A stretch of 34,484 bases of DNA, taken from Caldilineales bacterium. Its GTDB lineage: Bacteria > Chloroflexota > Anaerolineae > J102. The DNA is taken from contig JAGFJG010000153.1 of NCBI GenBank assembly GCA_024102915.1, positions 1 to 34,484 of the forward strand, read 5' to 3'. Shown in pieces: positions 7,893 to 16,063 of the stretch. The notes under the pieces are model-generated. The model had not been told where the DNA came from, searched no databases, and saw only the letters and a list, made by a program, of their open reading frames with translations. The position numbers were made by a program, and so were the translations under genes. Positions within the stretch are counted from its first letter, which is position 1; each line of letters opens with the position of its first letter.

Positions 7893-7920
7893 TGTGATCT
7901 CACTTGTGTCGAGGGGAAGG

Positions 7921-7996
7921 GATATTGGATATTGGGTATTAGGTAGCGCCCGCATTGAGCGAAATAACCAATACCCAATACCTAATATCCAATAAC
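7921..7996. repeat. Inverted heptamer repeat, ATTGGGT/ACCCAAT type
   Basis: The left block has 7-base units (GATATTG twice, GGTATTA) and the right block has the complementary type (CCAATAC twice, CTAATAT, CCAATAA). The arms at 7923-7945 and 7972-7994 match in 21 of 23 positions when one is reversed, giving a long stem with a 26-nt loop. It lies between the xylose isomerase stop (8007) and the cyclase start (7892). The 15-mer CCAATACCCAATACC recurs exactly at 11827-11841, and a diverged copy (25 of 30 bases) lies at 28742-28771. Confidence 0.88.
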
Positions 7997-8006
7997 TGCC
8001 TTTGTC

Positions 8007-9041
8007 CTACCCACCCATCAACGCGCTCAACACCAGCCAATCCAGTTCCTCATAATCCCTGGCCGCGCGCAGTTCCTCGATCTTCTGGCTGTCGAGGGCG
8101 CGGGAGATTTCGACCAGGCGCAGGAATAGGCTCAGGCTGTTACTGAGGTGTTTGGTGGCAAGCTCGGCAGGCTGGGTGCGGATGGCTTTGACATCGAGGC
8201 CGACGATGCCTTTCTCGTAATAGCGATTCTCGTCGAGCACGCGCACCTGGTTGAAAGCCCGGCGCAGGTCGACCGAGCCGAACGAGCGGTCTTCGTCGAA
8301 TTTCAAGCCGTTCTGGTCGTTGAGGTGCACGCCCCAGAGCTTGTCGAACGCCAGGGCGAAGGCCATCTCATCGGAGGGGTCAAGCCCGGCCAGCACGGCA
8401 TGGGCCGACTCCACCAGCGCGCCCACCCGATTGGGGTCGATGGTGCGAGCGCCCAAAGCCAGGGCGTGGCCGATGGTGGGGATGTAGGCCAGGTCCATCG
8501 GCTCGTTGGGCTTGGGTTCGATGGCGATGCGCAGGTCGGGGTCATAGGCCAGCATGGCATCGACCGCTTCCAGCAGGCGTTGGGTGGCGACGACGGCATC
8601 CTTGGCCTCGCGCAGGTACGTGCCCTCGCGCGCCAGCCATAGCACCATGAAATTGCAGCCCAGTTCCCGGCCGATGTCGATGCACTTTTTGGCCCGCTCG
8701 GCGGCATAGGCTCTGGCTGCCGGGTCGTTGGCCGTGAATGCGCCGTCGATGGTCATGGGGTGTTCCCACAGCCGGGGGGCGACGAACTCGGCGAACAGCC
8801 CGTGCTCGTCGAGACGCTTTTTCATGGCCTGCGCCTTCTGGCGGATTTCGGCGGGGCCGAGGCCGTCGAGGCCGGGCACGGCGTCGTCGTCGTGGAATTG
8901 CATGGCGTCGAAGCCGAGGAACTTGAGCGTTTCCAGCTTTTCGGCGAAATCGACCGACACCCGCACCGGCGGCCCGAACGGGTCAGCGCCCTCGTGGATG
9001 TTCCACGGGCCGAATGAGAATTTGTAGCCGTGTTTGTTCAT
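8007..9041 (-). CDS. xylA: Xylose isomerase
   Basis: 344 aa, somewhat shorter than the about 387 aa of Streptomyces-type enzymes. The active site is readable: SFGPWNI (8-14), catalytic FHDDDAVPG (His50, Asp53), EPKPNEP (Glu175, Lys177), Glu211 and His214, LND (Asp242), and metal ligands Asp249, Asp251 and Asp283. It interconverts D-xylose and D-xylulose, or a similar aldose/ketose pair, with two divalent metals in the cytoplasm. The ribosome binding site AAAAGG precedes the ATG. Xylulokinase lies upstream on the same strand, but an AT-rich zinc-ribbon gene is wedged between them. Another aldose specificity within this family is possible. Confidence 0.85.
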   Translation of the reverse strand: MNKHGYKFSFGPWNIHEGADPFGPPVRVSVDFAEKLETLKFLGFDAMQFHDDDAVPGLDGLGPAEIRQKAQAMKKRLDEHGLFAEFVAPRLWEHPMTIDGAFTANDPAARAYAAERAKKCIDIGRELGCNFMVLWLAREGTYLREAKDAVVATQRLLEAVDAMLAYDPDLRIAIEPKPNEPMDLAYIPTIGHALALGARTIDPNRVGALVESAHAVLAGLDPSDEMAFALAFDKLWGVHLNDQNGLKFDEDRSFGSVDLRRAFNQVRVLDENRYYEKGIVGLDVKAIRTQPAELATKHLSNSLSLFLRLVEISRALDSQKIEELRAARDYEELDWLVLSALMGG

Positions 9042-9111
9042 TGGTTGACCTTTTCATCGAATGATGCTGTGCGACGTAATCCACGCTCTCCCCAAAAGGA
9101 ATGTACACCCG

Positions 9112-9663
9112 TCATAACTGACGCCCACATTCACGACAGAACTTATCTTGCGGACTAACTTGTGACCCACACTGCGGGCAGAATCTCAATTGGATGTCTG
9201 GTGGCAATTGTGTTTTTTTCTCTGTGGCGGTCTGTTTCGGAGACATTGCCTCCTCTTTGGCTTCTTGAATATAACTCTGCAATTCAACCTTTATGCCATC
9301 CATCTGAACAAGAAGATCATCAATTGAAAGTTTCACTCCTTCATACTGTCCAATTATGCTACCTCTTTCATTAGCTAACCTACGCTTCTCATTCGCCCGA
9401 AGCTGACCAGCCATTTTGCGCTTACCAAATATAGATAATACTGCCGAAGTATTTGCGGCCGCACCGGCTGACTTTTCTCGATAGGCAGCATTGATGAGCT
9501 TGACATCCAAGTTGATATTACGCTTGATCTGCCGTAAGTCTTTCTGCAACTGTTGAATTTTTACCAGGGTATCTTTGGCCTCGACGGCATTCGAAACTCT
9601 TATCTCCATGTCGTCGAGACCCAATTCGGATAATTGTTGTCGATATTCCTGTGCAGAAGCCAT
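9112..9663 (-). CDS. Hypothetical coiled-coil protein with C-terminal zinc ribbon
   Basis: 183 aa, no recognised family. Residues 30-60 and 85-140 are charged, helical and coiled-coil-like. The C-terminus is a double CxxC zinc ribbon with Cys162, 165, 176 and 179 (FCPQCG and FCRECG). Base composition differs from its neighbours: two sampled 60-base lines (9241 and 9421) are 40% and 47% GC, while surrounding genes are much richer. This suggests a later insertion or a different selective history. It sits between xylulokinase and xylose isomerase on the same strand and has a weak AGGA ribosome binding site. No metabolic role is suggested; a regulatory or scaffold role is only a guess. Confidence 0.75.
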   Translation of the reverse strand: MASAQEYRQQLSELGLDDMEIRVSNAVEAKDTLVKIQQLQKDLRQIKRNINLDVKLINAAYREKSAGAAANTSAVLSIFGKRKMAGQLRANEKRRLANERGSIIGQYEGVKLSIDDLLVQMDGIKVELQSYIQEAKEEAMSPKQTATEKKTQLPPDIQLRFCPQCGSQVSPQDKFCRECGRQL

Positions 9664-9732
9664 TGATATCTGTCCTGCTTAGAGCGAGGATGAAGCATCC
9701 CAACACAAATACATCTGTTCATTCATATCCTT

Positions 9733-11226
9733 TTACAGCCCCGCCATCGCCCTGAACTCCCCCTTCAACGCCGGATAAAGCGCCTGATAGTGGGGATAGA
9801 TCTGCTGGTAGGCTTCCGAATCCGGGCCGGGCTGCGTGCTGCCGGTAATCTGGATGCTCGACTCACAGGCGGCGTCCACATCCGGCCAGAGGCCCGCGCC
9901 CACGCCCGCCAGCAGGGCGGCGCCATAGGCAGCGCCCTCGGTGGTGTTGATGGTCACCAGTTCCGCCGCCAGCACGTCGGCCATAATCTGTCGCCACAGC
10001 GGACTTTTGGCCCCGCCGCCGGAAACCCGCACCTGCTCGATGCGACCCAGCCCGGCGTTCTGGATCAGCGTGAAGCTGTCCTTGATGCCAAAAGCCACGC
10101 CTTCCAGCACGGAGCGGGTCATGTGGCTGCGGTCGTGGCGCAGGGTCAGGCCCACGAAAGCGCCACGGGCCAGGGGGTCGGGGTGCGGCGTGCGCTCGCC
10201 GCTAAGGTACGGGAGAAAGAGCAAACCCTCACTGCCGGGGGGAGCCGTGGCGGCATCAGCAGTGAGGGTATCAAAGCTCTCTCCTGGGGCTATCGTGTCT
10301 CGGTACCATTGCAGGCTGCCGGCGGCGCTGAGCATCACGCCCATGAAATGCCAGCGGCCGGGCACGGCATGGCAAAAGGCGTGCAGACGGCCTTCCGGCT
10401 CAACCAGCGGCGCTTGCGTGGCGGCGAACACCACGCCGGACGTGCCCAGGGTCAGGGCGACGATGCCGGGCCTGACTGCGCCCACGCCCACGGCCTGCGC
10501 CGCCTGGTCGCCGCCGCCGCCTACCACCGGCGTGCCCTCGGCCAGCCCGGTGGACCCGGCCGCTGCAGCGCTCACCCGACCGGTGATTTCAGGCCCCTCG
10601 TAGGTAGGGGGCAGCCATTCGGCGGGGATATCGAGGGCGGCCAGCACTTCGGGCGACCACGTGCGGGTCTTGAGATCGAAGAGCAGGGTTCCGGCCCCGC
10701 CCGCCCGGTCGCAGGCATATTCGCCGGTCAGCTTGAAGCGAATGAAATCCTTCGGCAGCAAAATATGACGGGCTTGCGCGTAGACATCGGGCTCGTTCTC
10801 CGCCACCCACAGGATTTTGGGAGCGGTGAAACCGGTCAGGGCGTCGTTGCCAGTGATTTGAATCAACCTCTCCTTGCCCAGCCTCGCCCGGATTTCGTCG
10901 CACTGCGCGCTGGTGCGTCCGTCGTTCCACAGGATGGCCGGGCGCAGTACCTTGCCCCCGGCGTCCAACATCACCAGACCGTGCATCTGGCCTGTCATGC
11001 CGATGGCGGCAATGTCCCCGGCTGCGATGCCCGTTTGGGTCAGCGCCTGGCGGATGCTGGCCTGCATGCCCTCCCACCAGTCCTCCGGATTTTGCTCGGA
11101 CCAGAGTGGGCGAGGGGTGGAAAGCGAGAGAGGTGTTGTGGCGCTGGCAATCACGTTGCCAGTCGCATCAATCAACAGCGCCTTGGCGCCGGTCGTCGAA
11201 ATATCTAGGCCAAGCAAGTATGTCAT
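9733..11226 (-). CDS. xylB: Xylulokinase (FGGY family)
   Basis: 497 aa, full length. The N-terminal phosphate-binding loop LLGLDISTTGAKALLID, the XylB signature TGQMHG (78-83) with LWNDGR (99-104), and the catalytic Asp240 in GGGGDQAAQAVG are all present. The second FGGY domain carries RSVLEGVAFG and VSGGGAKSPLWRQ. It phosphorylates D-xylulose to xylulose 5-phosphate, feeding the pentose phosphate pathway, and pairs functionally with the xylose isomerase downstream. No strong ribosome binding site is visible before the ATG at 11226, and no clear promoter was found in the 88-bp gap upstream. Confidence 0.93.
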   Translation of the reverse strand: MTYLLGLDISTTGAKALLIDATGNVIASATTPLSLSTPRPLWSEQNPEDWWEGMQASIRQALTQTGIAAGDIAAIGMTGQMHGLVMLDAGGKVLRPAILWNDGRTSAQCDEIRARLGKERLIQITGNDALTGFTAPKILWVAENEPDVYAQARHILLPKDFIRFKLTGEYACDRAGGAGTLLFDLKTRTWSPEVLAALDIPAEWLPPTYEGPEITGRVSAAAAGSTGLAEGTPVVGGGGDQAAQAVGVGAVRPGIVALTLGTSGVVFAATQAPLVEPEGRLHAFCHAVPGRWHFMGVMLSAAGSLQWYRDTIAPGESFDTLTADAATAPPGSEGLLFLPYLSGERTPHPDPLARGAFVGLTLRHDRSHMTRSVLEGVAFGIKDSFTLIQNAGLGRIEQVRVSGGGAKSPLWRQIMADVLAAELVTINTTEGAAYGAALLAGVGAGLWPDVDAACESSIQITGSTQPGPDSEAYQQIYPHYQALYPALKGEFRAMAGL

Positions 11227-11314
11227 TTCAGCTAATTATTCGCATAGTCAATAGGCTATCCAATGCCAAGCATCACAAAGCATCTCAGCCAAAAAGAAAT
11301 ATCACGCCGCCAAA

Positions 11315-11743
11315 TCAATGAGTCACCATGTCCTCGGCATCGTATTCCACCTGCAATGGGCTGATATGGCTCCACAGAATGTAACTCAGCGTGGCGATGA
11401 GCAGCAGGACAAAACCCAATGTGTAGAATTGAATCGCCCAGGGCTGGAACATGGCAAGCATCCCCACAATAATTCCTGCAATAATCACCCACATAATCCG
11501 GTTATAGCGCCTGGCGGCGATCTGTCCGCCCAACGAACGCATCGAGTAGGTGATAAGGGAAATATAGTACAGTAAAATGCCGACGAAAATCAGGACGAAG
11601 GGGATGGCGCTGAGCAAGATGTTGCTGGCAAGTTGTTGCGCACTAAACACCGCCGGAATCACCTGCGTGGCGATCAGGCCAAGGACAAGGATGATGGTAG
11701 CGATGATCAATAATTTCTTTGGCGCACGTTCACGGCGTGACAT
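11315..11743 (-). CDS. Small four-helix membrane protein of unknown function
   Basis: 142 aa from the ATG at 11743 (MSRRERAPKK), a basic cytoplasmic start followed by a membrane segment. A longer frame reaching 12061 is rejected, because it would overlap the dehydrogenase gene and read through an intergenic repeat. Four hydrophobic segments are visible at about residues 11-33, 42-68, 84-104 and 107-126, with a charged acidic C-terminal tail. No family is recognised. It lies between the Gfo/Idh/MocA dehydrogenase and xylulokinase on the same strand. The ribosome binding site is weak. Confidence 0.7.
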   Translation of the reverse strand: MSRRERAPKKLLIIATIILVLGLIATQVIPAVFSAQQLASNILLSAIPFVLIFVGILLYYISLITYSMRSLGGQIAARRYNRIMWVIIAGIIVGMLAMFQPWAIQFYTLGFVLLLIATLSYILWSHISPLQVEYDAEDMVTH

Positions 11744-11764
11744 GGGCAGCTCCGATAAAGGGCA

Positions 11765-11841
11765 GGTTGAAGGGTGAAAGTTGTAGGTATTGGGTATTAG
11801 ATATTTGGCGATGTGACCACCAACATCCAATACCCAATACC
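11765..11841. repeat. Heptamer repeat array with inverted arm, GGTATTG/CAATACC type
   Basis: Six consecutive 7-base units run from 11765 to 11806: GGTTGAA, GGGTGAA, then AGTTGTA, GGTATTG, GGTATTA and GATATTT. The third to sixth units drift from the GGTTGAA type to the GGTATTG type. The block 11786-11802 is complementary to 11825-11841 in 16 of 17 positions, with a 22-nt loop. It lies between the dehydrogenase stop (11854) and the membrane-protein start (11743), and contains the exact 15-mer shared with the element at 7921-7996. Confidence 0.87.
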
Positions 11842-11853
11842 ATGATCTCTGCG

Positions 11854-13047
11854 TTAGTAATTGATGTCTACGCGCCGGCCGGAGGTGGAGGATTCGACGA
11901 TGGCGTCCATCACCACATTGCAGCGATAGCCATCTTCGAAAGTGGCGCCGTGCGGGCCGACAGGTTTGTCGTTGACGATGGCGTCGAGCAGATGCGTGAC
12001 CTCGTGGACAAAGGTGTGCTCCCAGCCGATGATATGACCATGCGGCCACCAGTTCTCCCACCAGGGATGATAGCCTTCGGTCACCAAAACCTGATGCCAG
12101 CCCTGGGTAGATTGCGGTTCTTCGCCCACCCAGAACACTTCCAATTCATTCATGCGTTCCAGGTTGAAGCGGATGCTGCCCAGCTCGCCGTTGATCTCGA
12201 AATTATTGGCATTCTTGCGCCCGGCGGCGAACCGGCTGGTTTCCAGCGTGCCGATAGCGCCGTTCTCGAACTCCATCACCGCAGCGAAAGCGTCATCCAC
12301 GTCCACCACGCCGGTTCCGCCCTCAGCTTTGTCGCGTTCCTTGATGAACGTCGTAGTCAGACCGCTGACGCTCTTCAGGCCGCCAACCAGGTAATGGGCC
12401 AGGTCGATGATGTGCGCGCCCAGATCGCCGAGCGCGCCGCTGCCGGCCACATCTTTGTCCAGCCGCCAGATCATCGGCGTACCGTAATGGGGCATAATCC
12501 ATTCTTGCAGGTAAATGGCCCGGAAGTGATAGATGCGGCCCAGCCGGCCTTCGTCGATCAGGTTGCGGATGAGACGGACGGCGGGCACGAAGCGGTAATT
12601 GAACGCCACCATGTGTTTGACTCCGGCCAGTTCGACCGCATCCCACATGATTTTCGCTTCCTCGGCAGTGCGGGCAAGCGGTTTCTCACAGAGGATGTGC
12701 TTGCCCAGTTCCGCTGCCAGAATCGACGGCGCGGCGTGGAGGTTGTTGGGGCCGCCGTTATCCAGCAGTTGCACGGCCGGGTCTTCGATCATCTCCCGCC
12801 AGTCCGTGTAATATTTGGCATAGCCGAAGCGTTTGGCCGCCTCGGCCACCGCTGCTTCATTCCGGCCAGAGATAGCCGCCAGAGCAGGGATGGCGGGCGG
12901 GGGATACATCATGTAAGGGATTTTCTTGAAGGCATTGCTGTGCGCCTTGCCCATGAAGGCATAGCCCAGCATACCCACCCCGATTTCCGGGACCTCGCCT
13001 TCGGAGGCAGCCCCGGCCATTGTCGTGAATCCGGTTTTTTCGCTCAT
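11854..13047 (-). CDS. Gfo/Idh/MocA family NAD(P)-dependent oxidoreductase
   Basis: 397 aa. The N-terminal Rossmann fold begins at GVGMLGYAFMGKAH (23-36). The catalytic EKP is at 121-123 (CEKPLARTAEEA), and the conserved GDLGAHIIDLAHYLVGG (207-223) supplies the Asp/His pair. Members oxidise sugars, inositols or their derivatives, or help in epimerisation by a transient keto step. In inositol and sugar catabolic clusters they work with TIM-barrel isomerases like the one immediately upstream here. The ribosome binding site AGGAG precedes the ATG by 7 bases. The first 20 residues before the Rossmann fold are an extra, poorly ordered stretch. The substrate is unknown. Confidence 0.9.
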   Translation of the reverse strand: MSEKTGFTTMAGAASEGEVPEIGVGMLGYAFMGKAHSNAFKKIPYMMYPPPAIPALAAISGRNEAAVAEAAKRFGYAKYYTDWREMIEDPAVQLLDNGGPNNLHAAPSILAAELGKHILCEKPLARTAEEAKIMWDAVELAGVKHMVAFNYRFVPAVRLIRNLIDEGRLGRIYHFRAIYLQEWIMPHYGTPMIWRLDKDVAGSGALGDLGAHIIDLAHYLVGGLKSVSGLTTTFIKERDKAEGGTGVVDVDDAFAAVMEFENGAIGTLETSRFAAGRKNANNFEINGELGSIRFNLERMNELEVFWVGEEPQSTQGWHQVLVTEGYHPWWENWWPHGHIIGWEHTFVHEVTHLLDAIVNDKPVGPHGATFEDGYRCNVVMDAIVESSTSGRRVDINY

Positions 13048-13079
13048 AAAAATTCTCCTAGCTTCTTGAAGAAGATTCT

Positions 13080-13132
13080 CACAGATTTCTTTGGCAAATT
13101 GTGTTAATCAGTCAAAATCCGTCAAATCTGTG
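13080..13132. repeat. Inverted repeat CACAGATTT/AAATCTGTG
   Basis: CACAGATTT at 13080-13088 and AAATCTGTG at 13124-13132 form a 9-bp stem around a 35-nt loop. The loop's right part has near-repeats of about 9 bases (AATCAGTCA, AATCCGTCA). It lies between the isomerase stop (13162) and the dehydrogenase start (13047). This repeat type has a longer period than the 7-base family. Confidence 0.65.
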
Positions 13133-13161
13133 TACCATTTCTGCATCTCGCCAGCGTTTGA

Positions 13162-14163
13162 TTATTCTTTGGCAAACGCTGCATCGAATGCCACGGCGGA
13201 GGGGGCGAAATCAAGCTGCTTGACGAAAGCCGCCGCCTCGGTAGCGCCGTGCTCCCGGTCCATCTTGCCATCTTCCCATTCCACGGAAAGCGGGCCGTTG
13301 TAACCGATGTCATTCAGCGCCCGAATCACTTCCTCAAAATCGACCGAACCTCGCCCGAGCGAGCGGAAATCCCAGGCCCGGCGATGGTCGCCGAAGTTGA
13401 GATGCCCGCCAAACACGCCTGCTTCGGTGGGGTGCGAGGCCAGATAGGCGTCCTTCATGTGCACATGGAAAATGCGGTCGGCGAATTTGCGGATGAAGCC
13501 CACATAATCCACATTCTGATAGACAAAGTGGCTGGGGTCGTAGTTGAAGCCGAAGGCCGGGTGGCGCTTGACCGCATTCAGGGCGTTCTCGGCGCTGGCG
13601 ACGTCGAAGGCGATTTCGGTGGGATGCACCTCGAGGCCGAATTTCACGCCAACCTCGCTGAAGACATCCAGCACCGGCGTCCACAATTCGGCGAACAGCG
13701 CCAATCCTTTCTCCAAATAGTCGGCGAGATTGGGCGGGAAGGAATAGACCATGTGCCAGATAGGCGAACCGGTAAAGCCGGGGACGACCCTCAGTCCCAT
13801 CTTGGCGGCTGCACGGGCCGTGTTCTTCATTTCCTCGGCTGCTCTCGCTCGCACGCCATTTTCCTTGCCATCGCCCCAAATCCGAGGCGGCAGAATGCTC
13901 TTGTGCCGTTCATCAATGCGGTCGCAAACCGCCTGACCGACCAGGTGATTGCTGATCGCAAAGCACTTCAGACCGTGCTTGTTGAGGATATCCCATCGTC
14001 CCTGCACATAGCCGTCGTCTGACAGGGCTTTGTCCACCTCAAAGTGGTCGCCCCAGCAAGCGATCTCGACGCCATCGTATCCGAACGATTTGGCCTTTTC
14101 GCAGATCGTGTCAAAGGTCAGGTCGGCCCACTGGCCGGTAAAAAGTGTGACTGGTCTTGCCAT
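13162..14163 (-). CDS. Sugar phosphate isomerase/epimerase family TIM-barrel protein
   Basis: 333 aa. The metal-site motifs of the xylose-isomerase-like barrel are in order: [12 protein letters not shown] (32-43), [11 protein letters not shown] near 175, [14 protein letters not shown] near 205, HVHMKDAY near 232 and [14 protein letters not shown] near 298. Its motifs resemble those of the protein at 2014-2994. It probably acts in the same sugar or inositol route as the adjacent Gfo/Idh/MocA dehydrogenase. Hydroxypyruvate isomerase-like or inosose-processing activities are possible alternatives. Confidence 0.87.
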   Translation of the reverse strand: MARPVTLFTGQWADLTFDTICEKAKSFGYDGVEIACWGDHFEVDKALSDDGYVQGRWDILNKHGLKCFAISNHLVGQAVCDRIDERHKSILPPRIWGDGKENGVRARAAEEMKNTARAAAKMGLRVVPGFTGSPIWHMVYSFPPNLADYLEKGLALFAELWTPVLDVFSEVGVKFGLEVHPTEIAFDVASAENALNAVKRHPAFGFNYDPSHFVYQNVDYVGFIRKFADRIFHVHMKDAYLASHPTEAGVFGGHLNFGDHRRAWDFRSLGRGSVDFEEVIRALNDIGYNGPLSVEWEDGKMDREHGATEAAAFVKQLDFAPSAVAFDAAFAKE

Positions 14164-14231
14164 GGTGAATTAGCTCCTATTGATTACCTAAAAATTTTTG
14201 TTTGATTGATTGGGTTACGGAAGAAGTAATA

Positions 14232-14263
14232 TTGCGCTTCAAGTGAATCACTTCATTACGCAA
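14232..14263. repeat. Small interrupted hairpin
   Basis: TTGCG (14232-14236) pairs with CGCAA (14259-14263) on the outside, and AAGTG (14241-14245) with CACTT (14249-14253) on the inside. It lies directly after the minus-strand isomerase stop at 14265. An A/T-rich stretch follows farther on (around 14190-14205), so weak terminator activity is possible but unproven. Confidence 0.5.
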
Positions 14264-14264
14264 C

Positions 14265-15110
14265 TCATTCCGCTCCAAGCGATTTCAAGTACGCGTAACT
14301 CTTAAGCTGATTTTCGTCGCCGCCGACTTCCAGGGTCGAGTATTCCAGGTCGGGCGCGTCTTTCAGCGTTTCGTAGACGCCGGCGATGTCGATGACGCCT
14401 TCGCCCAGGGCGATGGGGCCAAAGCCGCAGCCAAACATCGTGCCGCGCTTGCTCTCCCAATCGGCGGGCAAATCCTTCCAGTGCACATGCCAGATGCGGC
14501 CTTTGAAAGCTTTGGCCATCTCCACCGGATCAGCGCCGCCCAGCCAGGAATTGCCGGTGTCCATGTTCACGCCCACGGTTTCGGGGTGACCCAACCGGTC
14601 GAGGATAGCCTGCATGCCGTCAATGGAATCGGTGAGCACGCCGTGCGGTTCCAACAGGATTTGTACGCCCATCGCTTCAGCCAGACGCACCGGCTCGAAC
14701 AGTTTTTCGGCGGCGATGAAGATTTGCTCATCCCGGCTGAGGCTGTGACCCCATTCCGACTTGGGATCGCCCTCGGTGGTGATCACGTGCTTGACGCCCA
14801 TACCGGCGGCAAGTTGCACAGCCTTGTAAACTTCGGTGGTGGCATAGCGGGCGGGCGAGCTGGGGTCGAGCAGATTGGCGTGGGCGCAGACGCTGGTGGG
14901 GGTCAGTCCGTGCTTCTCGAACATTCGCCGCACATCAGCCGGGTTATCGTCCAGGCTGGCCGTGGCCGTGAACCCAAATTCCCGGCCCAGAATGCCGCCG
15001 GGGTGATTATCGGTCACATCTGCATATTTGAATCCCATTCCGGCAATTCGTTCTAATTGGTGATCGAGCACTGAAAATGGATCGACCAGAGCAAAACATC
15101 CGACTTTCAT
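14265..15110 (-). CDS. Sugar phosphate isomerase/epimerase family TIM-barrel protein
   Basis: 281 aa. It begins MKVGCFALVDPFSVLDHQLE and contains barrel metal-site segments ILLEPHGV near 155, GVNMDTGNSWLGG near 180, WHVHWKD near 210 and STLEVGGDE near 262. These match the Glu/Asp/His/Glu ligand pattern of the isomerase/epimerase family. It is more distant from the other three barrels in the window. A GGAG ribosome binding site lies 9 bases before the ATG. It is placed between the epimerase-like gene at 15180 and the isomerase at 13162, all on the minus strand and separated by repeat-bearing gaps. Confidence 0.85.
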   Translation of the reverse strand: MKVGCFALVDPFSVLDHQLERIAGMGFKYADVTDNHPGGILGREFGFTATASLDDNPADVRRMFEKHGLTPTSVCAHANLLDPSSPARYATTEVYKAVQLAAGMGVKHVITTEGDPKSEWGHSLSRDEQIFIAAEKLFEPVRLAEAMGVQILLEPHGVLTDSIDGMQAILDRLGHPETVGVNMDTGNSWLGGADPVEMAKAFKGRIWHVHWKDLPADWESKRGTMFGCGFGPIALGEGVIDIAGVYETLKDAPDLEYSTLEVGGDENQLKSYAYLKSLGAE

Positions 15111-15136
15111 TTTACGTCGCTCCGTTTGAAAGAACT

Positions 15137-15171
15137 GGTGTCATGTATCAAGTGTCAGGTGTCACGTATCA
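15137..15171. repeat. Five tandem heptamers, consensus NGTRTCA
   Basis: Five back-to-back 7-base units (GGTGTCA, TGTATCA, AGTGTCA, GGTGTCA, CGTATCA) fill the 69-bp gap between the epimerase-like gene (stop 15180) and the isomerase (start 15110). They are direct, not inverted, so no strong hairpin is expected. The GGTGTCA core resembles the GGTGACA units at 1968-2010. Confidence 0.85.
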
Positions 15172-15179
15172 CGTTTCTC

Positions 15180-16028
15180 TCAGCCCAGCAGCATGCTCAG
15201 GAACTTGTAGCCGTCTTCAGCCAGGGCGTCCTGCGAGCGGGCCAGCGGTCGCCAGATTGCAGCCGCTTTGGCGATGCTCTGTACCTGGGCGGTGAAGGAC
15301 TCGATGACGACCGGGCCGTCGTATTCGATATCACGCAAAGCGCGTGCGACTTCGTCCCAGGCCACATTGCCAGAGCCGGGCGCGCCACGATCATTCTCGC
15401 AGCTATGCAAATGCTTGAGCCTTGGCCCAGCCGCCCGGATCGCCTCGCCCGCTGATTTCTCCTCGATGTTCATATGGAAGGTGTCGAGCAGGATGCCGCA
15501 AGCCGGATTGTCCACCCGATCGACCACCTCGATAGCCTGTGATGCCAGGTTCATGAAACTGGTCTCAAAGCGATTGAGCGGCTCAACACAGAGCGTGACG
15601 CCTCGATCGCCGGCGAATTCGGCCAGATCGGAGAGGTTGGCGACCAGCAGATCGGTCAAGCGGGCGCGTTCGGCGGCATCGATCTGCCACGTGCGGCCAA
15701 CCGCCGAGTACAATGGGCCAACGAAGTTGACGCCGCCCAGGTCTTGGGTGGCCTTGACGGACTGGCGGACATATTCCATGCCGTTGGCCCGAATCGCCGG
15801 ATCGGGGTGAATTAGATCACGATCGGGGCCCATGGCCGCAACGGTGCTGACGCCTAACCCCAGGTCGGCGGCGATGACGCCGCATTCCTTGTGGTTCATG
15901 TCGCCGATTGACTCCAGGGGGATTTCGACAAAATCAAAGCCAATGTCACGTACTTTGGGAGCCAGTGTTTTGAATGCTTCTGTTGTGATGGGCGCTGTCC
16001 ACACCCAAACGTTTACGCCAATTCTCAT
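15180..16028 (-). CDS. D-tagatose 3-epimerase/D-allulose 3-epimerase-like protein
   Basis: 282 aa, close to the about 290 aa of ketose 3-epimerases. Its motifs match that family closely: VEPLNRFETSFMN, LLDTFHMNIEEKSAGEAIR, HLHSCENDRGAPGSGNV and VIESF. The four metal ligands are Glu149, Asp182, His208 and Glu243, essentially the same spacing as in characterised D-psicose/D-tagatose 3-epimerases. The reaction is C3 epimerisation of a ketose through a metal-bound enediolate. A good CAGGAG ribosome binding site lies 7 bases before the ATG. It is the first gene after the transporter ATPases, so the imported sugar may be a ketose or be converted to one (inference). Confidence 0.85.
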   Translation of the reverse strand: MRIGVNVWVWTAPITTEAFKTLAPKVRDIGFDFVEIPLESIGDMNHKECGVIAADLGLGVSTVAAMGPDRDLIHPDPAIRANGMEYVRQSVKATQDLGGVNFVGPLYSAVGRTWQIDAAERARLTDLLVANLSDLAEFAGDRGVTLCVEPLNRFETSFMNLASQAIEVVDRVDNPACGILLDTFHMNIEEKSAGEAIRAAGPRLKHLHSCENDRGAPGSGNVAWDEVARALRDIEYDGPVVIESFTAQVQSIAKAAAIWRPLARSQDALAEDGYKFLSMLLG

Positions 16029-16063
16029 AGGTTATCTCCTGTAAATTTTGGGGTAGGTTTTTG

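Noticed and set aside
9790..11208. Plus-strand open frame of 472 codons
   Set aside because: Antisense to xylulokinase, which has all catalytic motifs; no family sequence in the shadow.
11744..12061. Longer N-terminus for the membrane protein
   Set aside because: It would translate the heptamer repeat and overlap the dehydrogenase gene; the ATG at 11743 gives a normal membrane-protein start.
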